From contig OZ014417.1 in NCBI GenBank assembly GCA_963965975.1, positions 4,693,821-4,757,820 of the forward strand: a DNA stretch of 64,000 nucleotides, given 5' to 3'. Below are positions 1 through 14,030 of this stretch, one piece after another. Every line of letters starts with the position of its first letter. Within the stretch, counting starts at the first letter, position 1. The notes below the pieces were generated by a model, which was not told the DNA's origin, made no database searches, and worked only from the letters and a program-made list of their open reading frames with translations. Position numbers and translations under genes: made by a program. Origin of the DNA: Xestospongia bergquistia (taxonomy: Eukaryota > Porifera > Demospongiae > Haplosclerida > Petrosiidae).

Positions 1-719
1 GTAAACTGCTCAGTCTAAAGGACTTGGTGGAACTAACTAAATAAACAGCTATTAACAGTTTAGTAAGTTAGTTGGCATTAACGCTCCAAAGTCTTTAAGT
101 TAAAGACTTTAGAAGGTTTAGACTATTGAGAGAAGTTTATAAAGTAAACTGCTCAGTCTAAAGGACTTTATGGCACTAACTAAGTAAACAGCTATTAACA
201 GTTTAGTAAGTTTGTTTACATTAACGCTATAAAGTCTTTAATTTAAAGACTTTAGAACGTTTAGACTAATGAGAGAAGTTTAGAAAGTAAACTGCTCAGT
301 CTAAAGGACTTTATGTCACTAACTAAATAAACGGTTATTAACAGTTTAGTAAGTTAGTTTGCATTAAGGCTCTAAAGTCTTTAAGTTGAAGACTTTAGAA
401 GGTTAGGACTACTGAGGGAAGTTCTTAATGTAAACTGCTCAGTCTAAAGGACTTTATGTCACTAACTAAATAAACAGCTATTAACAGTTTAGTAAGTTAG
501 TTTGCATTAACGCTCTAAAGTCTTTAAGTTAAAGACTTTAGAAGGTTTAGACTATTGAGTGATGTTTATAAAGTAAACTGCAAAATTCTAAAGGACTTTA
601 TGGTTTTAAATAATTAAACAGCTATTAACAGTTTAGTAAGTTATTTTGCGTTAAGGCTCTAAAGTCTTTAAGTTAAAGACTTTAGAAGGGTTAGACTAAT
701 GAGAGAAGTTTATAAAGTA

Positions 720-2700
720 AACTGCTCAGTCTAAAGGACTTTATGGCACTAACTAGGTCAACAGCTATAAACAGTTTAGTAAGTTAGCTTTCATTTAACG
801 CTCTAAATGCTTTAAGTTAAAGACTTTAGAAGGTTTAGACTAATGAGAGAAGTTTATAAAGTAAACTGCTCAGTCTAAAGGACTTTATGGCACTAACTAA
901 ATAAACAGCTATTAACAGTTTAGGAAGTTAGTTTGCATTAACGCTCTAAAGTCTTTAAGTTAAAGACTTTAGAAGGTTTAGACTAATGAGAGAATTTTAT
1001 AAAGTAAACTGCTCAGTCTAATGGACTTTATGGCACTAACTAAATAAACAGACATTAACAGTTTAGTAAGTTAGTTTGCATTAACGCTCTAAAGTCTTTA
1101 AGTAAAAGACTTTAGAAGGTTTAGACTAATGAGCGAAGTTTATAAAGTAAACTGCTCAGTCTAAAGGACTTTATGTTACTAACTAAATAAACAGCTATTA
1201 ACTGTTTAGCAAGTTAGTTTGCATTAACGCTCTAAAGTCTTTAAGTTAAAGACTTTAGAACGGTTAGACTAATGAGAGAAGTTTATAAAGTAAACTCCTC
1301 AGTCTAAAGGACTTTACGGCACTAACTAAATAAACAGCTATTAACAGTTTAATAAGTTAGTTTGCATTAACGCTCTAAAGTCTTTAAGTTAAAGACTTTA
1401 GAACGGTTAGACTAATGAGAGAAGTTTATAAAGAAACCTGCTCAGTCTAAAGGACTTTATGGCACTAACTAAATCAACAGCTATAAACAGTTTAGTAAGT
1501 TAGCTTTCATTTAACGCTCTAAATGCTTTAAGTTAAAGACTTTAGAAGGTTTAGACAAATGAGAGAAGTTTATAAAGTAAACTCCTCGGTCTAAAGGACT
1601 TTATGGCACTAACTAGATAAACAGCTATTAACTGTTTCGTAAGTTAGTTTGCATTAACGCTCTAAAGTCTTTAAGTTAAAGACTTTAGAAGGTTTAGACT
1701 AATGAGAGAATTTTATAAAGTAAACTGCTCAGTCTAATGGACTTTATGGCACTAACTAAATAAACAGATATTAACAGTTTAGTAAGTTAGTTTGCATTAA
1801 CGCTCTAAAGTCTTTAAGTAAAAGACTTTAGAAGGTTTAGACTAATGAGAGAAGTTTATAAAGTAAACTGCTCAGTCTAAAGGACTTTATGTTACTAACT
1901 AAATAAACAGCTATTAACTGTTTAGTAAGTTACTTTGCATTAACGGTCTAAAGTCTTTAAGTTAAAGACTTTAGAACGGTTAGACTAATGAGAGAAGATT
2001 ATAAAGTAAACTCCTCAGTCTAAAGGACTTTACGGCACTAACTAAATGAACAGCTATTAACAGTTTAGTAAGTTAGTTTGCATTAACGCTCTAAAGTCTT
2101 TAAGTTAAAGACTTTAGAAGGGTTAGACTAATGAGAGAAGTTTATAAAGGAACCTGCTCAGTCTAAAGGACTTTATGGCACTAACTAAATCAACAGCTAT
2201 AAACAGTTTAGTAAGTTAGCTTTCATTTAACGCTCTAAATGCTTTAAGTTAAAGACTTTAGAAGGTTTAGACTAATGAGAGAAGTTTATAAAGTAAACTG
2301 CTCAGTCTAAAGGACTTTATGGCACTAACTTGATAAACAGCTATTAACTGTTTAGTAAGTTAGTTTGCATTAACGCTCTAAAGTCTTTAAGTTAAAGACT
2401 TTAGAACGGTTAGACTAATGAGCGAAGTTTATAAAGTAAACTCCTCAGTCTAAAGGACTTTATGGCACTAACTAAATAAACAGCTATTAACAGTTTAGTA
2501 AGTTACTTTGCATTAACGCTATAAAGGCTTTAAGTTAATGACTTTAGAAGGTTTAGACTAATGAGAGAATTTTATAAAGGAAACTGCTCAGTCTAATGGA
2601 CTTTATGGCACTAACTAAATAAACAGATATTAACACTTTAGTAAGTTAGTTTGCATTAACGCTCTATAGTCTTCAAGTTAAAGACTTTAGAAGGTTTAGA
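720..2700 (+). repeat. Five-unit higher-order repeat in the satellite
   Basis: A monomer variant with CAACAGCTATAAACAG followed by TTTCATTTAACGCTC and TAAATGCTTTAAG occurs at about 761, 1477 and 2192. The steps are 716 and 715 bp, which is 5 x 143. Neighbouring variants (CTATTAACTGTTT, AAAGTAAACTCCTCAG) repeat in the same order. This is a local amplification of a five-monomer block. The outer limits are approximate because the monomers are alike. Confidence 0.75.
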
Positions 2701-5700
2701 CTATTGAGAGAAGATTATAAAGTAAACTGCTCAGTCTAAAGGACTTTATGGCACTAAGTAAATAAACAGCTATTAACAGTTTAGTAAGTTAGTTCGCATT
2801 AACGCTCTAAAGTCTTTAAGTTAAAGACTTTAGAAAGTTTAGACTATTGAGTGAATTTTATAAAGTAAACTGCACAGTCTAATTGACTTTATGGCGCTAA
2901 CTAAGTAAACAGCTATTAACAGTTTAGTAAGTTAGTTTGCATTAACGCTCTAAAGTCTTTAAGTTAAAGACTTTAGAAAGTTAGACTATTGAGAGAAGTT
3001 TATAAAGTAAACTTCTCAGTCTAAAGGACTTTATGGCACTAACTAAATAAACAGCTATTAACAGTTTAGTAAGTTAGCTTGCATTAACGCTCTAAAGCCT
3101 TTAAGTTAAAGACTTTAGAAGGTTGAGACTATTGAGAGACGTTTATAAAGTAAACTGATCAGTCTAAAGGACTTTATGGCAGTAACTAAATAAACTGCTA
3201 TTAACAGTTTAGTAAGTTAGTTTGCATTAACGCACTAAAGTTTTTAAATAGACTTTAGAAGGTTTAGACTATTGAGAGAATATTATAAAGTAAACTGCTC
3301 AGCCTAAAGGACTTTATGGCACTAACTAAATAAACTGCTATTAACAGTTTAGTAAGTTAGTTTGCATTAACGCTCTAAAGTTTTTAAATAAAGACTTTAA
3401 AAGGTTTAGACTATTGAGAGAAGTTTATAAAGTAAACTGCTCAGTCTAAAGGACTTTATGGCACTAACTAAATAAACAGCTATTAACAGTTTAGTAAGTT
3501 AGTTTGCATTAACACTGTAAAGTCTTTAAGTTAAAGACTTTAGAAGGTTTAGGCTATTGAGAGAATTTTATAAAGTAAACTGCTCAGTCTAAAGGACTTT
3601 ATGGCTTTAACTAAATAAAAAGCTATTAACAGTTCAGTAAGTTTGTTCGCATTAACGCTCTAAAGTCTTTAAGTTAAAGACCTTAGAAGGTTTAGACTAT
3701 TTAGAGAAGTTAAAAAAGGAAATTCCTCAGTCTAAAGGACTTTATGGCACTAAATAAATAAACAGCCATTAACAGTTTAGTAAGTTAGTTTGCATTAACG
3801 CTTTATAGTCTTTAAGTTAAAGACTTTAGAGAGTTAAGACTATTGAGAGAAGTGTATAAAGTAAACTGCTAAATCTAAAGGACTTAATGGCACTAACTAA
3901 ATAAAAAGCTATTAACAGTTTAGTAAGTTGGTTTGCATTAACGCTCTAAGTCTTTAAGTTAAGGACTTTAGTAGGTTTAGACTATAGAGAGAAGTTTATA
4001 AAGTAAACTGCTCAGTCTAAAGGACTTTATGGCACTAACTAAATAAACAACTATTAACTGTTTAGTAAGTTAGTTTGCATTAACCCTCAAAAGTCTTTAA
4101 GTTAAAGACTTTAGAAGGTTTAGACTATTGAGAGAAGTTTATAAAGTAAACTGCTCAGTCTAAAGGACTTTATGGCACTAACTAAATAAACAACTATTAA
4201 CTGTTTTGTAAGTTAGTTTGCATTAACCCTCAAAAGTCTTTATGTTAAAGACTTTAGAAGGTTTAGACTATTGAGAGAAGTTTATAAAGTAAACTGCTCA
4301 GACTAAAGGACTTTATGGCACTAAATAAATAAACAGCTATTAACAGTTTAGTAAGTTAGTTTGCATTAACGCTCTAAAGTCTTTAAGTTAAAGACTTTAG
4401 AACGTTTAGACTATTGAGAGAGGTTTATAAAGTAAACTGCTCAGTCTAAGGACTTTATGGCACTAACTAAATAAACAGCTATCAACAGTTTAGTAAGTTA
4501 CTTTGCATGAACGCTCTAAAGTCTTTAAGTTAAAGACTTTAGAAGGTTTACACTAATGAGAGAAGTGTATAAAGTAAACCGCTCAGTCTAAAGGACTTTA
4601 TGGCTCTAACTAAATAAACAGCTATTAACATTTTAGTAAGTTAGTGTGCATTAACGCTCTAAAGTCTTTAATTAAAGACTGCAGAAGGTTTAGACTACTG
4701 AGAGAAGTTTATAAAGTAAACTGCTCAGTCTAAAGGACTTTATGGCACTAACTAAATAAACAGCTATTAACAGTTTAGTGAGTTAGTTTCCATTAACCCT
4801 CTAAAGTCTGGAAGTTAAAGACTTTAGAAGGTTTAGACTATTGAGAGAAGTTTATAAAGTAAACTGCTCAGTCTAAACTACTTTATGGCACTAACTAAAT
4901 AAACAGCTATTAAATGTTCAGTAAGTTAGTTTGAATTAACGCTCTAAAGTCTTTAAGTTAAAGACTTTAGTAGGTTTACACTATTGAGAGATGTTTATCA
5001 AGTAAACTGCTCAGTCTAAAGGACTTTATGGCACTAACTAAATAAACAGCTATTAACAGTTCAGTAAGTTTGTTTGCATTAATCCTCTAAAGTCTTTAAG
5101 TTAAACACTTTAGAAGTTTAGACTATTGAGAGAAGTTTATAAAGTAAGCTGCTCAGTTTAAAGGACTTTATGGCACTAACTAAACAAACAGCTATTAACA
5201 GTTAAGTAAGTTAGTTTGCATTAACGCTATAAAGTCTTTAAGTTAAAGACTTTAGAATGTTTAGACCTTTGAGAGAAGTTTATAAAGTAAACTGCTCAGT
5301 CTGAAGGACTTTATGGCACTAACTAAATAAACAGCTATTAACAGTTTAGTAAGTCAGTTTGCATTAACGCTCTAAAGTCTTTAAGTTAAGGACTTCAGTA
5401 GGATTAGACTGTTGAGAGAAGATTATAAAGTAAACTGATCAGTCTAAACAACTTTATGGCACTAACTAAATAAAAAGCTGTTAACAGTTTAGTAAGTTAG
5501 TTTGCGTTAACGCTCTAAAGTCTTTAAATTAAAGACTTTAGTAGGTTTAGCAATGGAGAGAAGTTAATAAAGTAAATTGCTTAGTCTAAAGGACTTTATG
5601 GCACTAAGTAAATAAACAGCTATTAACAGTTTAGTAAGTTAGTTTGCATTAACGCTCTAAAGTCTTTAAGTTAAAGACTTTAGAAGGTTTAGACTATTGA

Positions 5701-8700
5701 GAGAAGTTGTTAAAGTAAACTTCTCATTCTAAAGGACTTTATGGCATTAACTAAATAAACAGCTATTAACAGTTTAGTAAGATAGTTTGCATTAACGCTC
5801 TAAAGTCTTTAAGTTAAAGACTTTAGAAGGTTTAGACTATTGAGAGAAGTTTATAAAGTAAACTGCTCAGTCTGAAGGACTTTATGGCACTAACTAAATA
5901 AACAGCTATTAACAGCTTAGTAAGTTAGTTTGCATTAACGCTCTAAAGTCTTTAAGTTAAAGACTTTAGAAGGTTTAGACAGTTGAGAGATTTTTTAAAG
6001 TAAACTGCTCAGTCTAAAGGACTTTATGGTACTAAATAAATAAACAGCTATTAGCAGTTTAGTAAGTTAGTTTGCATTAACGCTCTAAACTCTTTAAGTT
6101 AAAGACTTTAGAAGGTTTAGACTATTGAGAGAAGTTTATAAAGTAAACTGCTCAGTCTAAAGGACTTTATGGCACTAACTAAATAAGTAGCTATCAACAG
6201 TTTTGTAAGTTTGTTTGCATTAACGCTCTAAAGTCTTTAAGTTAAAGACTTTAGAAGGTTTAGACTATTGAGAGAAGTTGATAAGGTAAACTTCTCATTC
6301 TAAAGGACTTCATATCATTAACTAAATAAACAGCTATTAACAGTTTAGTAAGATAGTTTGCATTAACGCTCTAAAGTCTTTAAGTTAAAGACTTTAGAAG
6401 GTTTAGACTATTGAGAGAAGTTTATAAAGTAAACTGCTCAGTCTAAAGGACTTTATGGCACTAACAAAATAAACAACTATTAACAGTTTAATAAGTTAGT
6501 TTGGATTAACGCTCTAAAGTCATTAAGTTAAAGACTTTAGAAGGTTTAGACTATTGAGAGAAGTTTATAAAGTAAACTGCTCAGTCTAAAGGACTTTATG
6601 GCACTAACTAAAGAAGCAGCTACTAACAGTTTAGTAAGTTTGTTTGCATTAATGCTCTAAAGTCTTTAAGTTAAAGACTTTAGAGGGTTTAGACTATTGA
6701 CAGAAGTTGATAAAGTAAACTTCTCAGTCTAAAGGACTTTATGGCATTAACTAAATAAACAGCTATTAACAGTTTAGTAAGATAGTTTGCATTAACGCTC
6801 TAAAGTCTTTAAGTTAAAGACTTTAGAAGGTTTAGACTATTGATAGAAGTTTATAAAGTAAACTGCTCAGTCTAAAGGACTTTATGGCACTAAATAAATA
6901 AACAGCTATTAACAGTTTAGTTAGTTAGTTTGCATTAACGCTCTAAAGTCTTTAAGTTAAAGACTTTAGAAGGTTTAGACTATTGAGAGATTTTTTTAAA
7001 GTAAACTGCTCAGTCTAAAGGTCTTTATGGCACTAACTAAATAAACAGCTATTAGCAGTTTATTAAGTTAGTTTGCATTAACGCTATGAAGTCTTTAAGT
7101 TAAAGACTTTAAAATGTTTAGACTATTGAGAGAAGTTTATAATGTAAACTGCTCAGTCTAAAGGACTTTATGGCACTAACTAAATGAACAGCTATTAACA
7201 GTTTAGTAAGTTAGTTTGCATTAACCCTCTGAAGTCTTTAAGTTAAAGACTTTAGCCGTTTAGACTATTGAGAGAAGTTTATAAAGTAACCTGCTCAGTT
7301 TAAAGGACTTTATGGCACTAAGTGAATAAACAGATTTTCACAGTTCAGTAAGTTAGTTTGCATTAACGCTCTAAAGTCTTATAAATAAAGACTTTAGAAG
7401 GTTTAGACTATTGAGAGAAGTTTATAATGTAAACTGCTCAGTCTGAAGTACTTTATGGCACTAACTAAATAAAGAGCTATTAACACTTTAGTAATTTAGT
7501 TTGCATTAATGCTCTAAAGGCTTTAAGATAAAGACTTTAGAAGTTTTAGACTATTGAGGTAAAGTAAACTGCTCAGTTAAAAGGACTTTATGGCACTAAC
7601 TAAATAAACAGCTATTAACAGTTTAGTAAGTTAGTTTGCATTAACGCTCTAAAGTCTTTAATTTAAAGACTTTAGAAGTTTTAGACTATTGAGAGAAGTT
7701 TATAAAATAAACTTCTCAGTCTAAAGGACTTTATGGCACTAACTAAATAAACAGCTATTAACAGTTTTGTAAGTTTGTTTGCATTAACGCTCTAAAGTCT
7801 TTAAGTTAAAGACTTTAGAAGGTTTAGACTATTGAGGGAAGATTATAAAGTAAACTGCTCAGTCTAAAGGACTTTATGGCACTAACTAAATAAACAGCTA
7901 TTAACAGTTTAGTAAGTTAGTTTGCATTAACGCTCTAAAGTCTATATGTTAAAGACTTTAGAAGGTTTAGACTATTGAGAGAAGTTTATAAAATAAACTA
8001 CTCAGTCTAAAGGACTTTATGGCACTAACTAAATAAACAGCTATTAACAGTTTAGTAAGTTAGTTTGCATTAACGCTCTAAAGTCTTTAAGTTAAAGACT
8101 TTAGAAGGTTTAGACTATTAAGAGAAGTTTATAAAGTAAACTGCTCAGTCTAAACGACTTTATGGCACTAACTAAATAAACAGCTATTAACAGTTCAGTA
8201 AGTTAGTTTGCATTAACGCTCTAAAGTCTTTAAGTTAAAGACTTTAGAATCTTTAGACTAACGAGAGATGTTTATAAAGTAAACTGCACAGTCTAAAGGA
8301 CTTTATGGCACTAATTAAATAAACAGCTATTAACAGTTTAGTAAGTTAGTTTGCATTAACGCTCTAAAGTCTTTAAGTTAAAGACTTCAGAAGATTTAGA
8401 CTTTTGAGAGAAGTTTCTAAAGTAAACTACTCAGTCTAAAGGACATTATGGCACTAACTAAATAAACAGCTATTAACAGTTTAGTAAGTTAGTTTGCATT
8501 AACGCTCTAAAGTCTTTAAGTTAACGACTTTAGAAGGTTTAGAGTATTGAGAGATTTTTTTAAAGTAAGCTCCTCTGTCTAAAGGACTCTATGGCACTAA
8601 CTAAATAAACAGCTATTAACGTTTTAGTAAGTTACTTTGCATTAACGCTCTAAAGTCTTTAAGTTAAAGACTTTAGAAGGTTTAGACTATTGAGAGAAGT

Positions 8701-11700
8701 TTATAAAGTAAACTGCTCAGTCTAAAGGACTTTATGGCACTAACAAAATAAACAACTATTAACAGTTTAGTAAGTTAGTTTGCATTAACGCTCTAAAGTC
8801 ATTAAGTTAAAGACTTTAGAAGGTTTAGACTATTGAGAGAATTTTATAGAGTAAACTGCTCAGTCTAAAGGACTTTATTGCACTAACTAAAGAAGCAGCT
8901 ATTAACAGTTTAGTAAGTTTGTTTGCATTAATGCTCTAAAGTCTTTAAGTTAAAGACTTTAGAGGGTTTAGACTATTGACAGAAGTTGATAAAGTAAACT
9001 TCTCAGTCTAAAGGACTTTATGGCATTAACTAAATAAACATCTATTAACAGTTTAGTAAGATAGTTTGCGTTAACGCTCTAAAGTCTTTAAGTTAAAGAC
9101 TTTAGAAGGTTTAGACTATTGAGAGAAGTTTATAAAGTAAACTGCTCAGTCTAAAGGACTTTATGGCACTAAATAAATAAACAGCTATTAACAGTTTAGT
9201 AAGTTAGTTTGCATTAACGCTCTAAAGTCTTTAAGTTAAAGACTTTAGAAGGTTTAGACTATTGAGAGATTTTTTTTAAGTAAACTGCTCAGTCTAAAGG
9301 ACTTTATGGCACTAACTAAATAAAGAGCTATTCACACTTTAGTAAGTTAGTTTGCATTAACGCTCTAAAGTCTTTAAGAGAAAGACTTTAGAAGTTTTAT
9401 GCTATTGAGGTAATATAAACTGCTCAGTCTAAAGGACTTTATGGCACTAACATAATAAACAGCTATTATCAGTTTAGTAAGTTAGTTTACATTAACGCTC
9501 TAAAGTCTTTAAGTTAAAGACTTTAGAAGATTTAAACTATTGAGAGAAGTTTATAAAATAAACTGCTCAGTCTAAAGGACTTTATGGCACTAACTAAATA
9601 AACAGCTATTAACAGTTTTGTAAGTTAGTTTGCATTAACGCTCTAAATTCTGTAAGTTAAAGACACTAGAAGGTTTAGACTATTGACAGAAGTGTATGAA
9701 ATAAACAGCTCAGTCCAAAGGGCTTTATGGCACTAACTAAATAAACAGCTATTAACAGTTTAGTAAGTTTGTTTGCATTAACGCTCTAAAGTCTTTAAGT
9801 TAAAGACTTTAGAAGGTTTAGATTATTGAGAGAAGTTTATAAAATAAACTGCTAATTCTAAAGGACTTTATGGCACTAACTAAATAAATAGCTATTAACA
9901 GTTTAGTAAGTTAGTTTGCATTAACGCTCTAAAGTCTTTACGTTAAAGACTTTAGACGGTTTAGACGATAGAGAGAAGTTTATAAAGTAAACTGCTCAGT
10001 GTAAAGGACTTTATGGCACTAACTAAATAAACAGCTTAGTAAGTTAGTTTGCATTAACGTTCTAAAGTCTTTAAGTTAAAGACTTTAGAAGGTTTAGACT
10101 ATTTAGAGAAGTATATGAAATAAACTGCTCAGTCTAAAGGACTTTATGGCACAAACTAAATAAACAGCTATTAACAGTTCAGTAAGTTTGTTTGCATTAA
10201 CGCTCTAAAGTCTTTAAGTTAAAGACTTTAGAATGTTTAGCCTATTGAGAGAAGTTTATAAAGTAAACTGCTCAGTCTAAAGGACTTTATGGCACTAACT
10301 AAATAAACAGCTATTAACAGTTTAGTAAGTTAGTTTGCATTAAAGCTCTAAAGTCTTTAAGTTAAAGACCTTTGAATTTTTAGACTATTGAGAGAAGTTT
10401 ATAAAGTAAACTGCTCAGTATAAAGGACTTCATGGCACTAACTAAATAAGCAGCTATTAACAGTTAAGTAAGTTAGTTTGCATTAACGCTCTAAAGTCTT
10501 TAATTTAAAGACTTTAGAAGGTTAGACTATTGAGAGAAGTTTATAAAGTAAACTGCTTATTCTAAAGGACTTTATGGCACTAACTAAATAAACAGCTATT
10601 AACAGTTTAGTAAGTTAGTTTACATTAATGCTCTAAAGTCTTTAAGTTAAAGACTTTAGAAGATTTAGACTATTGAGGAAGTTTATAAAATAAACTGCTC
10701 AGTCTAAAGGACTTTATGGCACTAACTAAATGAATAGCTATTAAGAATTTTGTAAGTTAGTTTGCATTAACGCTCTAAAGTCTGTAAGTTAAAGACTTTA
10801 GAAGGTTTAGACTATTGACAGAAGTGTATGAAATAAACTGCTCAGTCTAAAGGACTTTATGGCACTAAATAAATAAACAGCTATTAACAGTTTAGTAAGT
10901 TAGTTTACAATAACGCTCTAAAGTCTTCAAGTTAAAGACTTTAGAAGGTTTAGACCATTGAGAGAAGTTTATAAAGTAAACTGCTCAGTCTAAAGGACTT
11001 TATGGCACTAACTAAATATTCAGCTATTACCAGTTTAGTAAGTTAGTTTGCATTAACGCTCTAAAGTCTTTAATTTAAAGACTTTAGAAGGTTTAGACTA
11101 TTGAGAGAAGTTTATAAAGTAAATTGCTCAGTCTAAAGGACTTTATGGCACTAACTAAATAAACAGCTATTAACAGTTTAGTAAGTTTGTTTGCATTAAT
11201 GCTCTAAAGTCTCTAAGTTAAAGACATTAGAACGTTTAGACTATTGAGAGAACTTTATAAAGTAAACTGCTCAGTCTAAAGGACTTTATGGCACTAACTA
11301 AATAAACAGCTATTAACAGTTTAGTAAGTTAGTTTGCGTTAACGCTCTAAAGTCTTTAAGTTAAAGACTTTTGAAGGTTTAGACTATTGAGAGAACTTTA
11401 TAAAGTAAACTGCTCAGTCTAAAGGACTTTATGGCACTAACTAAATAAACAGTTATTAACAGTTTAGTAAGTTAGTTTGCGTTAACGCTCTAAAGTCTTT
11501 AAGTTAAAGACCTTTGAAGGTTTAGACTATTGAGAGAAGTTTATAAAGTAAACTGCTCAGTCTAAAGGACTTAATGGCAGTAACTAAATAAGCAGCTGTT
11601 AACAGTTAAGTAAGTTATTTTGCATTAAGCCTCTAAAGTCTTTAAGTTAAAGACTTTAGAAGGTTTAGACTATTGAGAAAAGTTTATAGAGTAAACTGCT

Positions 11701-12589
11701 AAATCTAAAGGACTTTATTGCACTAACTAAATAAACAGCTTAGTAAGTTAGTTTCCATTAACGTTCTAAAGTCTTAAAGTTAAAGACTTTAGAAGGTTTA
11801 GACTATTGAGAGAAGTATATAAAATAAACTGCTCAGTCTAAAGGACTTTATGGTACTAACTAAATAAACAACTATTAACAGTTCAGTGAGTTTGTTTGCA
11901 TTAACGCTCTAAAGTCTTTAAGTTAAAGGCTTTAGAATGTTTAGGCCATTGAGAGAAGTTCATACAGGAAAATGCTCTGTCTAAAGGACTTTATGGCACT
12001 TACTAAATAAACAGCTATTAACAGCTTAGTAAGTTAGTTTGCATTAAGGCTGTTAAGTCTGTAAGTTAAAGACTTTAGAAAGTTTAGACTATTGAGTTAA
12101 GTTAGTTTGCGTCAACACTCTAAAGTCTTTAAGTTTAAGACTTTAGAAGGTTTAGACTATTGAGAGAAGTTTTTAAAGTAAACTGCTCAGTCTAAAGGAC
12201 TTTATGGCACTAACTAAATTAGCCGCTATTAACAGTTAAGTAAGTTATTTTGCATTAACGCTCTAAAGTCTTTAGGTTAAAGACTTTAGAAGGTTTAGAC
12301 TGTTGAGAGAAGTATATAAAATAAACTGCTCAGTCTAAAGGACTTTATGGCACTAATTAAATAAGCAGCTATTAACAGTTTAGTAAGTTAGTTTGCATTA
12401 ACGCTCTAAAGTCTTTAAGTTAAAGACTTTAGAAGGTTTAGAATATTGAGAGAAGCATATAAAATAAACTGCTCAGTCTAAAGGACTTTACGGCCCTAAC
12501 TAAATAAACAGCTATTAACAGTTTAGTAAGTTAGTTTTCATCAACGCTCGAAAGTCTTTAAGTTAAAGACTTTAGAAGGTTTAGACTAT

Positions 12590-14030
12590 TGAGAGAAGGA
12601 TATAAAATAAACTGCTCAGTCTAAAGGACTTTATGGCACTAACTAAATAAACAGCTATTAACAGTTTAGTAAGTTAGTTTGCATTAACGCTCTAAAGTCT
12701 TTAAGTTAAAGACTTTAGAAGGTTTAGACTATTGAGAGAAGTGTATAAAGTAAACTGCTCGGTCTAATGGAATTTATGGCACTAACTAAATAAGCAGCTA
12801 TTAACAGTTAAGTAATTTATTTTGCATTAACGCTCTAAAGTCTTTAAGTTAAAGACTTTAGAAGATTTAGACTATTGAGAGAAGTTTATAGAGTAAAATG
12901 CTAAGTCTAAAGGACTTTATGGAACTAACTAAATAAACAGCTATTAACAGTTTAGTAAGTTAGTTTGCATTAACGCTCTAAAGTCTTTAAGTTAAAGACT
13001 TTAGAAGGTTTAGACTATTGAGAGAATTTTATAAAGTAAACTGCTCAGTCTAAAGGACTTTATGGCACTTTCTAAATAAACAGCTATTAACAGTTTAGTA
13101 AGTTAGTTTGCATTAACGCTCTAAAGTCTTTAAGTTAAAGACTTTACAAGGTTTAGACTATTGAGAGAAGTGTATAATGTAAACTGCTCAGTCTAAAGGA
13201 ATTTATGGCACTAACCAAATAAGCAGCTATTAACAGTTAAGTAAGTTAGTTTGCATTAACGCTTTAAAGTCTTTAAGTTAAAGACTTTAGAAGGTTTAGA
13301 CTATTGAGAGAAGGATATAAAATAAACTGCTGAGTCTAAAGGACTTTATGGCACTAACTAAATAAACAGCTATAAACAGTTTAGTAAGTTAGTTTGCATT
13401 AACGCTCTAAAGTCTTTAAGTTAAAGACTTTAGAAGGTTTAGACTATTGAGAGAAGTGTATAAAGTAAACTGTTCGGTCTAATGGAATTTATGGCACTAA
13501 CTAAATAAGCAGCTATTAACAGTTAAGTAAGTTAGTTTGCATTAACGCTCTAAAGTCTTTAAGTTAAAGACTTTAGAAGATTTAGACTATTGAGAGAAGT
13601 TTATAGAGTAAACTGCTAAGTCTAAAGGACTTTATGGCACTAACTAAATAAACAGCTATTAACAGTTTAGTAAGTTAGTTTGCATTAACGCTCTAAAGTC
13701 TTTAAGTTAAAGACTTTAGAAGGTTTAGACTATTGAGAGAAGTTTATAAAGTAAACTGCTCAGTCTAAAGGACGTTATGGCACTAACTAAATAAACAGCT
13801 ATTAACAGTTCAGTAAGTTAGTTTGCATTAACGCTCTAAAGTCTTTAAGTTAAAGACTTTACAAGGTTTAGACTATTGAGAGAAGTGTATAAAGTAAACT
13901 GCTCAGTCTAAAGGAACTTATGGCACTAACTAAATAAGCAGCTATTAACAGTTAAGTAAGTTAGTTTGCATTAACGCTTTAAAGTCTTTAAGTTAAAGAC
14001 TTTAGAAGGTTTAGACTATTGAGAATAGTT
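12590..14030 (+). repeat. Five-unit higher-order repeat in the satellite
   Basis: The variant GTGTATAAAGTAAACTG followed by GGTCTAATGGAATTTATGG recurs at 12741 and 13456, 715 bp apart. The related variants at 13170 and 13885 are also 715 bp apart. Units carrying AAGCAGCTATTAACAGTTAAG keep the same order in both blocks. This is a second five-monomer amplification, different in variant content from the one near position 1 kb. Confidence 0.7.
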